Shown here one piece after another: positions 57,270-64,000 of a stretch of 64,000 bases of DNA. The notes beneath the pieces were generated by a model. It was not told where the DNA came from and made no database searches. It saw only the letters and a list, made by a program, of their open reading frames with translations. This DNA is from Tragulus kanchil (lineage: Eukaryota; Chordata; Mammalia; Artiodactyla; Tragulidae): contig JAIOJX010000030.1 of NCBI GenBank assembly GCA_022376925.1, positions 174,525,298 to 174,589,297 on the forward strand, written 5' to 3'. A program made the position numbers and the translations under genes. The first letter of the stretch is position 1; each line of letters begins with the position of its first letter.

Positions 57270-57714
57270 TTCTAGCTCTGTTTTTAAAGGAAGATCACAA
57301 TAAGGGGACAAGATTCTTTTACAACCCACATTGACATCTTAGGTTCTGAAGTTCAGAAATAAGAAAATGAAAATATGTATAAAGTGTCTGATCAGGATCT
57401 TAGAAAGAAGTTAGTTTGCCTCTTAGACTCTTTTCTGTCTTTTTTCAAAACCAATGGGCCTTGCATTGTCATATGGTCAGAATTAATGTCTGTGGTTTTC
57501 CACTATAGAGAAATTATTAATATAAATTACTAAATGTTCAATACGTGTTTATCTCCTTCTTATATATTTTTTTCTTCTTATAGCACTCCTGTTGGACCCC
57601 AATCTGCCCCAGAAACAGCTTCATTTTGCTTTACAAGAGCTCAAAAGAGACGTCATGAGGTTCTGCTGGCCCTCTTATCAGAACACAAACACTAAACATT
57701 GAAGGCCTCAGCTA

Positions 57715-57915
57715 AAAATAGGAACTGTGAAATCAGATGGATCTGGATTTAAATGTGATTCCTAATACCTTCGTACTGCATGAACTGGGGCCACTTACAA
57801 ATTTCCTGGGCAATGGTGTCCCCATATCTAAAATGGGGATAACATTTGAATCAACTGCAAAGGACTGTGGGAGCAAAATGCTTAGCCCAGTGCCTGACAG
57901 AGTCAGAAATGAAGG
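57715..57915 (+). mobile_element. MIR SINE
   Basis: AATCAGATGGATCTGGATTT AAATG, CTGGGGCCACTTACAAATTT CC, TCTAAAATGGGGATAACATT and TTAGCCCAGTGCCTGACAGA keep the MIR order. Confidence 0.8.
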
Positions 57916-57939
57916 GATAGAGAAATATTTTTTCCTAAA

Positions 57940-58155
57940 AGATTAAGAGTGTGAACTCTTGATTCAGACTCTGTGAGTACAAATTCCGGTCCTGCCACTT
58001 ACTGGTTCTGACACTGCTGGGTGAATTACTTATGTATCTATGCCTCACTCTCCTCAACGATAAAAATAAGAATACACCTGCCACACAAGGCAATGGGAGA
58101 ATAAATGGATGAGCCAGTGCAGAGAACTTAGAGCAGTAAATGCTCGTAAGAGCTA
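57940..58155 (+). mobile_element. MIR SINE, second in tandem
   Basis: AAGAGTGTGAACTCTTGATT, GGTCCTGCCACTTACTGGTT, TGCCTCACTCTCCTCAACGA and AGAGCAGTAAATGCTCGTAA are in MIR order. Two independent MIRs lie within 450 bp. Confidence 0.8.
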
Positions 58156-58754
58156 CCTGTTCCTCTCTAAATCCATGCTTCCAGCCTGTTCAGCCTTGAA
58201 TGTTGCTCTCACAGGAACTCACAAGGTAGGTATCCTGAATGCTCCCATTGTCTTGATGATTTAAGAACACAGTGGGTATCTAAGATAATTAGAGATGCCT
58301 AATCATGTTAGACATTAATAATTTAGATTAAGAATCTCTCTATAGTGAACAGTAACAGACAGTAATTCTGACTGTGTAAAAATGCAAGGCCCATCCCCAT
58401 TTTTAATAAGTAAAACATGACCTGGAGCCACTCAGCGTTGAAAGACCATGAGTATGAGAGTCTAGAGACCTTAGTCGCCATTACTTATGTAGTTAGCTGC
58501 ATGACTGTGTCTCGTGTGGAAAAGGACATTTATATGTAGTGGATCCTGTGGGGTTCACCACAATTTCCTCCCCGAGCTCACACTGCTAACCTGCAGTTTC
58601 TAGAAAGGAGACCTGTGGCAGTTCACCCCTGCCACCATTGCTGCAAATTACCCCTGACTGCAGGCACCTGCCTCACCCAGGGTCACAGGCCTTGCCCGTG
58701 GCTGCCTTTCACCCAAGTACAAATGCCCCAGCCTGTACTCTAAAAAGTGGCACA
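58156..58754. other. Unique DNA, nothing recognised
   Basis: No gene or repeat recognised. Confidence 0.5.
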
Positions 58755-59038
58755 CAGGAATGTACGTGCAAACCAGAAACAGACTCACAGATACAGGAAA
58801 CAAATTTGTGGTTACCCAAGGGGACAGACGAGGGGGAGGGACAATGTAGGCATATGGAATTAACAGGTACAAACTGCTATGTATCAGATTGATAAACAAG
58901 AGGGATATACTCTATAGCATGGGGAATTATAGCCATCATTGGGTAATGACCTATAATGGAGTATAATCTGCAAATCACTAGGCTTTACGCCTGAAGCCAA
59001 CATAGAAATGTCCATCAACTCTACTTTAATTAAAAAAA
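58755..59038 (+). mobile_element. L1 3' end, strongly 5'-truncated
   Basis: ACAGACTCACAGATACAGGA, TTTGTGGTTACCCAAGGGGA, CATGGGGAATTATAGCCATC, ACCTATAATGGAGTATAATC, and a terminal A-run (59031-59043) are in artiodactyl L1 3' UTR order. AAAAAGTGGCAC (58742) and AAAAAGTCTCAC (59039) may be an eroded TSD (10 of 12). Confidence 0.85.
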
Positions 59039-59050
59039 AAAAAGTCTCAC

Positions 59051-60014
59051 CTTTCGCCTTGCATTGTGATAACTCAGAATACACAGCCCAGCCCCAGAAC
59101 TTCCCTTAAAAGTGGTGGAGAGGCCTCAGAGGCAATTCCACTGTGGAACAGCTGTTTTTCTACATAATGAAAGTTCGTTGATTTATGACCAATAAAACCA
59201 TGGACCTCAAACAGCACATGAAGGAAGGGCTCTCACTGTCATTTACCTAAAATTATCTAATTATCTCATGAGCTATTTAATCTGCTCTGACCTCTGAACA
59301 TCTTTTTCCTTCCAGAATGCATTTATTATGAAACATGAAGCATCAGTGGAGGTTTACCTTGAGAACCCCAGCTGGTTTCTAACCCTTGAATTCAGGGTGA
59401 CTAATGAGACACTGTGTTTCAAGCTAGATGGTTATATTATAACAAACAAATTCCATGAGACAGAATTTTGCTTAAATGAATTATTAGTGGTCAAGTCCCC
59501 CTACCTGACCTCTCCCTTCATATGACAGAGATCACGACGCTACCAACCTCTCCTTCACCCTCCTGGACAAAGGAAATCATAATGCCGTGCCTGGTAGGAG
59601 ATGCTGCTTAGTTCTGGGGGTTGACTATTAGGAAACCCACTGTCTTAGATGTCTTACACCATTATAGTTATATAGTAAGTTATAGTTATATAGTAAGACT
59701 CTGAGATAAGAATTCTGACAAGGTTATGACACTAGAATCCAATCTGGGCTGTCAGACTGCATTCCTAGTGAGGCTATGCCATGACAATACTGTGTGGACA
59801 GATCTCTGGGGGGTTCCTTGTCATCAATAGGGAGGTAGAACTCAGGATAGTCCTAACCACTCTGCTTGGTGATCCTCTCAAGAACCAGTCTCATGGGGTT
59901 TTGGGAGTAAAGTGAAAGCAGTTGAGAGAACAGGAGGCAGGTAAGAAAAAATCCTGTTGAAATTACTCTTCAGTTAAACTGGAACTTTTTTCACTTATTA
60001 GTTAGTTTAATGGA
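59051..60014. other. Unique DNA with one short tandem repeat
   Basis: An 18-bp unit TTATAGTTATATAGTAAG is repeated twice at 59662-59679 and 59680-59697. Otherwise no gene or repeat recognised. Confidence 0.55.
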
Positions 60015-60481
60015 GCATATGGGATTTACAATGTTGTGTTAGTTTCTGTTGTACAGCCAAGTGAATCAGTTACACATACACATATAGCCACTCTTTGGAC
60101 TCTATTCCTATGTACATCATTACAGAATATTGAATAGAGTTCCCTGTGCCACTCAATAGGGTCTCATCAGTTATCTTCTGCCTATATTACAGTGTATATA
60201 TGCTAATCCCAATCTCTCAATGTATCCCTCCCGCAGCTTTCCCCGCTGGTATCCACGTGTTGGTTTCTACATCTGTAGCTCAACTTCTATTTGGTAAATA
60301 GGTTCATTTGTATTAATTCTTTAGATTCCACATATAAGGAAGATCATATATTTGTCTTTGTCTGACCTTATTTCACTTAATGCAACAATCTCTAGGTCCA
60401 TCCATGTTGCTGCAAATGCATGATTTCACTCTTTTTTTTTTGTCTGAATAATATGCCATTGTATATATCAGCCACTTTTTC

Positions 60482-60761
60482 TTCTTCTTTTTTTAATTTT
60501 TGACCACTTTTATTGGTCTTTCATTTATTTATTTTCATCCATTTTTGTTCTTTGGCATGTGTGGGCCTCCCATTGCAGGAGCCTCTCTGGTTGCAGAGCA
60601 CCAGTTCTGGGCACATGTGCTCCAGAGCACTGGCTCGTAATTGGACACACAGGTCCAGCTGCTCTGTGGCACATGGGATCTTCCCAGGCCAGGGATCAAA
60701 CCGGCGCCCCTTGCACTGCAAGGAGGACTCTTTACCCACTGGACCACCAGGGAAGCCCTGG
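60482..60761 (-). mobile_element. tRNA-Glu SINE, older subfamily, nested in L1
   Basis: CTTTTATTGGTCTTTCATTT, GGCATGTGTGGGCCTCCCAT, GCCTCTCTGGTTGCAGAGCA, antisense box B GGGATCAAACC and GGACCACCAGGGAAGCCC. Probable TSD GCCACTTTTTC (60471) and GCCACTGTTTTC (60762). The 168-codon frame through it (60513-61019) is not a gene. Confidence 0.92.
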
Positions 60762-60904
60762 GCCACTGTTTTCTTTATCCATTCTTTCATCAATGGACAT
60801 TTAGGTTGTTTCCATATCCTGGGTATTGTAAACCGTGCAGCAATGAACATGTCATGGTTCTCTCCAGATAGATGCCCAGGAGTGGGTTTGCTGGGTCATA
60901 TGGT

Positions 60905-60930
60905 CAAAAAGTCAAGTTGCTCAGTCGTGT
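60905..60930 (-). mobile_element. 26-bp SINE-tail micro-insertion with 14-bp TSD
   Basis: A 26-bp piece whose reverse complement reads ACACGACTGAGCAACTTGAC then TTTTTG, the 3' terminus shared by Bov-tA and BovB. It is flanked by a perfect direct repeat CTGGGTCATATGGT (60891-60904 and 60931-60944) that is single-copy in L1 sequence at this place. Read as an extremely 5'-truncated retro-insertion. The copy is at 61992-62017. Confidence 0.85.
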
Positions 60931-61568
60931 CTGGGTCATATGGTAGCTCTATTTTAAATCTCACAGGATTCATTGAGATAAACAGGCTTACTGGCTACAA
61001 AGGTGTTGTTTCAGGATAATTCCCTTTCTATATGACATACAGATCTCTCTTGTCCTCCCTTCTATGACCCCTATACTCATAACCAGGTATGTTTTCTTCT
61101 GCTCGTGGTCAGATCATATTTAAGGCAAATCCCCCAACTCAAATGTAATGCCCATGTACCTCCTGGGAAGATGGTGTCAATAATGAAAACGGGTATTGGT
61201 CTCCAGAAGTTTGCAAAAGCAATCCACATATTCTGGGAGAACAATACATAATAAATAAACCTCAACCTGGGAATCAGAGATTCAGTGCCCTGAGAATATG
61301 TGGGGAGATAAAACAGAGCTAGGATGTGTACGATTCTTCCTTTCCTCAAACATAGTCTGCTGTAGCTCAACTTCTATTTGGTAAATAGGTTCATTTGTAT
61401 TAATTCTTTAGATTCCACATATAAGGAAGATCATATATTTGTCTTTGTCTGACCTTATTTCACTTAATGCAACAATCTCTAGGTCCATCCATGTTGCTGC
61501 AAATGCATGATTTCACTCTTTTTTTTTTGTCTGAATAATATGCCATTGTATATATCAGCCACTTTTTC

Positions 61569-61848
61569 TTCTTCTTTTTTTAATTTTTGACCACTTTTAT
61601 TGGTCTTTCATTTATTTATTTTCATCCATTTTTGTTCTTTGGCATGTGTGGGCCTCCCATTGCAGGAGCCTCTCTGGTTGCAGAGCACCAGTTCTGGGCA
61701 CATGTGCTCCAGAGCACTGGCTCGTAATTGGACACACAGGTCCAGCTGCTCTGTGGCACATGGGATCTTCCCAGGCCAGGGATCAAACCGGCGCCCCTTG
61801 CACTGCAAGGAGGACTCTTTACCCACTGGACCACCAGGGAAGCCCTGG
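61569..61848 (-). mobile_element. Second copy of the L1-nested SINE
   Basis: Through duplication 19 at offset 1087. Confidence 0.92.
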
Positions 61849-62436
61849 GCCACTGTTTTCTTTATCCATTCTTTCATCAATGGACATTTAGGTTGTTTCC
61901 ATATCCTGGGTATTGTAAACCGTGCAGCAATGAACATGTCATGGTTCTCTCCAGATAGATGCCCAGGAGTGGGTTTGCTGGGTCATATGGTCAAAAAGTC
62001 AAGTTGCTCAGTCGTGTCTGGGTCATATGGTAGCTCTATTTTAAATCTCACAGGATTCATTGAGATAAACAGGCTTACTGGCTACAAAGGTGTTGTTTCA
62101 GGATAATTCCCTTTCTATATGACATACAGATCTCTCTTGTCCTCCCTTCTATGACCCCTATACTCATAACCAGGTATGTTTTCTTCTGCTCGTGGTCAGA
62201 TCATATTTAAGGCAAATCCCCCAACTCAAATGTAATGCCCATGTACCTCCTGGGAAGATGGTGTCAATAATGAAAACGGGTATTGGTCTCCAGAAGTTTG
62301 CAAAAGCAATCCACATATTCTGGGAGAACAATACATAATAAATAAACCTCAACCTGGAAATCAGAGATTCAGTGCCCTGAGAATATGTGGGGGAGATAAA
62401 ACAGAGCTAGGATGTGTACGATTCTTCCTTTCCTCA

Positions 62437-62744
62437 TAATGATCCCATGACAGCTGGGGCTTCATGGGTACTTTGTGTTTTCTCAGGTGCTTTTGTATCC
62501 CAATTACAATACATCAAATTCAAGTTCTTATAGAATATGTGATCCCGAGTGACATTCAATTCTGCCTCATAAAAGTCTGCCCTCTCCTCTCCATTCATAT
62601 GGTCAAACTTTCAGCATCTCTCTCCTGACCTCAGGCAACATCCTGATAGCTGGTACCCTGGCATCCCCTCCTGCTCCCTGGCAGCTCAGCCTCCATCCAG
62701 CCATCTGAAAGTGTTACCAAGTCCTAACTTGCTCTGCTCGCTGA
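62437..62744. other. Unique DNA, nothing recognised
   Basis: About 300 bp without a recognised element. Confidence 0.5.
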
Positions 62745-63290
62745 ACAAGAGATCAATTAATTCGAGAGATGAGGTGTTGAGACAAGGAATATGACTTTAT
62801 TTGGAAAGTTGCTGACCTCTTGGTTAGATGGCAGACTAATGTCTCAAAAGAATCATCTTAACCTGGGTCTGGATGCCAGGTTCTTGTATGAATCAGAGAC
62901 AGGGGTAGGTGAGGAAATAAAGTAAAAAGGCCATTCATTTATCTTGCAAATACCTCCTAGCGTTGTAAGCCTCAGGTAGGAGGATGTGTTAATTTCTTCC
63001 TTCCTGCTATCTACAGGTGGACAGGATTCTGAACAAAGGCACTTCGCTTCACAGTCTGGCAGAGGGACAAGACTGTCTGAAGCTGCCCATTATGTTGACT
63101 AGAATAACAAAAGCAATGGAAAGCAAATCAAAAACTAGTTCTGACACGGAGTCAGAATCAACCTCTCCCTGCAACAAGAGGGCACATTTACTAAAAGGCT
63201 GTGTCCTCAAATTGCTAGGAGCTGGCCTGGCACTATCACTATACATTAGAGTTGCTAGGAATTAGCCGCACCTCTAAAAACTAGGTCTTA
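62745..63290 (-). mobile_element. Probable ERV LTR, antisense
   Basis: On the reverse strand, AATAAAGTCATATTCCTTGT followed by CTCAACACCTCATCTCTCGA ATTAATTGATCTC resembles the R/U5 end of ruminant gammaretrovirus-like LTRs. Left limit near 62745; right limit uncertain. No viral coding sequence is attached; small frames of 65-82 codons are incidental. Confidence 0.5.
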
Positions 63291-63636
63291 TAGTCTCCAG
63301 TTGACAAAAATAATTTCACAGATCATCAACATCAGACAACCACAGGTGATGGAACAAGACCTATCATCACGCCTGAAGAAACGAAACATGAACACTTTCT
63401 GAAGCACAATAATTGCCACCTCTCCCCAACCTCCACCCGCCCCCCAAATAATGATACGGCAGCTTCCTGACTAATTACAGCTATAGCCTCATTCCTTTCC
63501 TCTCTTAGTGGAGTTAGATTGGTTAAGAGTCCTGGCCATAGAATTATGCCATTCAAAGACAGCACAGAATCTGCAACAAAGCATCACATCCTTGAAACCA
63601 CTTCAAAGCACCTGACACAGCCCGAGCTCTCTACGT
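63291..63636. other. Unique DNA, nothing recognised
   Basis: C-rich patch near 63420-63446. No element recognised. Confidence 0.45.
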
Positions 63637-63809
63637 CAGGGGTTCCCAACCTCCAGAATGTGAGGCTGATATATAATAATAGAAATAAAGTGCCGAATAA
63701 ATGTAATGTGCTTGAATCATCCTCCCAAACCATCCCCCTCTCCCCTGGTCTGTGGAAAACCTGTCTTCCAAGAAACCAGTCCCTGCTGCCAAAAGGTTGG
63801 GGACTGCTG
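63637..63809 (+). mobile_element. hAT-like MITE with terminal inverted repeats
   Basis: CAGGGGTTCCCAACCT at the left and AGGTTGGGGACTGCTG at the right are imperfect inverted repeats (13 of 16). The 8-bp flanks CTCTACGT and GTCTAAGT (6 of 8) fit an aged hAT target-site duplication. About 173 bp, non-autonomous. CTTCCAAGAAACCAGTCCCT within matches a widespread mammalian hAT MITE. Confidence 0.72.
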
Positions 63810-63817
63810 GTCTAAGT

Positions 63818-64000
63818 CCTTTCTAACCTCTTCTTGTAAAGACATCTCTGGTTCTCCATGAGTATTGGCCCCTGTTGCCATGACCACTGAACCAGCTTCT
63901 GGAATTGCAGCTGTGTTCCGGTGGTCTCCAGCTGCAGAATACTGACCACTGCTTCTCTCCAAAGCCACAGTGCTCTTCCACCAGATTCCTTGGGTTCAAA
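63818..64000. other. Unique DNA at window edge
   Basis: Nothing recognised in the last 180 bp. Confidence 0.45.

Larger units (their letters stand above)
60015..60957 (-). mobile_element. L1 3' part, antisense, with two nested insertions
   Basis: 3' UTR first (TTTACAATGTTGTGTTAGTT), then ORF2 C-terminal region: AGGTCCATCCATGTTGCTGC, CAATGGACATTTAGGTTGTT, GCAATGAACATGTCATGG, TTTGCTGGGTCATATGG. Interrupted by a SINE (60482-60761) and a 26-bp insert (60905-60930). From 60273 it recurs at 61360-62044. Confidence 0.9.
60273..62436 (+). repeat. Direct duplication 19 (1.09 kb)
   Basis: 60273-61348 recurs at 61360-62436 with an 11-bp seam (61349-61359). Differences are a G-run gain (GTGGGGAG/GTGGGGGAG) and GGGAAT/GGAAAT near the end. 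The unit carries an antisense L1 with a nested SINE and a 26-bp micro-insertion, all present twice in identical form. Confidence 0.95.

Noticed and set aside
781..62436. CRISPR-like or satellite array
   Set aside because: Repeated units are about 1.1 kb, each pair has different content, and there is no short conserved repeat with spacers or cas genes.
781..62436. Segmental duplications by recombination between SINEs
   Set aside because: Unit ends lie in unrelated sequence, several in repeat-free DNA, and unit length is nearly constant; only duplications 10, 14 and 15 have a join inside a SINE.

Overview
This window is nuclear DNA from a ruminant mammal. The evidence is its dispersed repeats: BovB (RTE) LINE 3' ends, Bov-tA/Bov-A2 SINEs, tRNA-Glu-derived CHR-type SINEs, artiodactyl L1 tails, and older mammalian MIR, hAT MITE, L1M and LTR relics. 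I find no protein-coding gene, exon, functional RNA gene, CRISPR array or prokaryotic feature. The longer open reading frames (up to about 210 codons, near 51-53 kb) are antisense readings of GC-rich SINEs. The only recognisable protein homology is to broken L1 ORF2 (RT region at 1-720, EN-RT region at 22.7 kb, C-terminus at 45.2-45.85 kb). The window is best read as intergenic or intronic DNA.

The dominant structure is not one of these repeats. Nineteen times in 64 kb a stretch of about 1.06-1.24 kb is followed directly by a near-identical direct copy of itself. Nine joins are blunt (for example 4825/4826, 48938/48939, 55135/55136). Ten have a 2-47 bp seam, some of it a degraded re-copy of neighbouring sequence. 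The duplicated content differs each time (L1, SINE, LTR, unique DNA), but the unit length barely varies. Where joins lie close together the chain makes triplicates. About 21.4 kb, a third of the window, is redundant; the underlying locus is about 42.6 kb. The pattern is what tiled contigs or gap-filling reads give when about 1.1 kb of overlap is left untrimmed, so I treat it as a probable assembly artefact and state how to test that.

Layout: 0-3 kb old L1 3' half, (AC)n and a BovB 3' end; 3-6 kb L1M 3' UTR split by a young SINE; 6-15 kb mostly unique DNA with an L1 tail, a hAT MITE, a MIR and a CHR-2 SINE; 15-21 kb MIR and L1 3' tail; 21-28 kb hAT MITE split by a SINE, solo LTR, antisense L1, Bov-tA, and a SINE-in-SINE nest; 28-32.5 kb MIR3-like, MER5A-like, SINEs, MIRs; 32.5-37 kb largely repeat-poor DNA; 37-43 kb MaLR-like LTR, SINE cluster, MIR, Bov-A2; 43-46 kb repeat-poor DNA then a 5'-truncated L1 with target-site duplication; 46-54 kb SINE cluster including SINE-in-SINE; 54-60 kb Bov-tA, two MIRs, L1 tail; 60-62.4 kb antisense L1 carrying a SINE and a 26-bp micro-insertion; 62.4-64 kb probable ERV LTR and a hAT-like MITE.

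The biologically interesting points are a 26-bp retro-insertion with a perfect 14-bp target-site duplication, two subfamilies of a tRNA-Glu SINE whose tail I do not recognise from cattle consensus sequences, and datable nested insertions.
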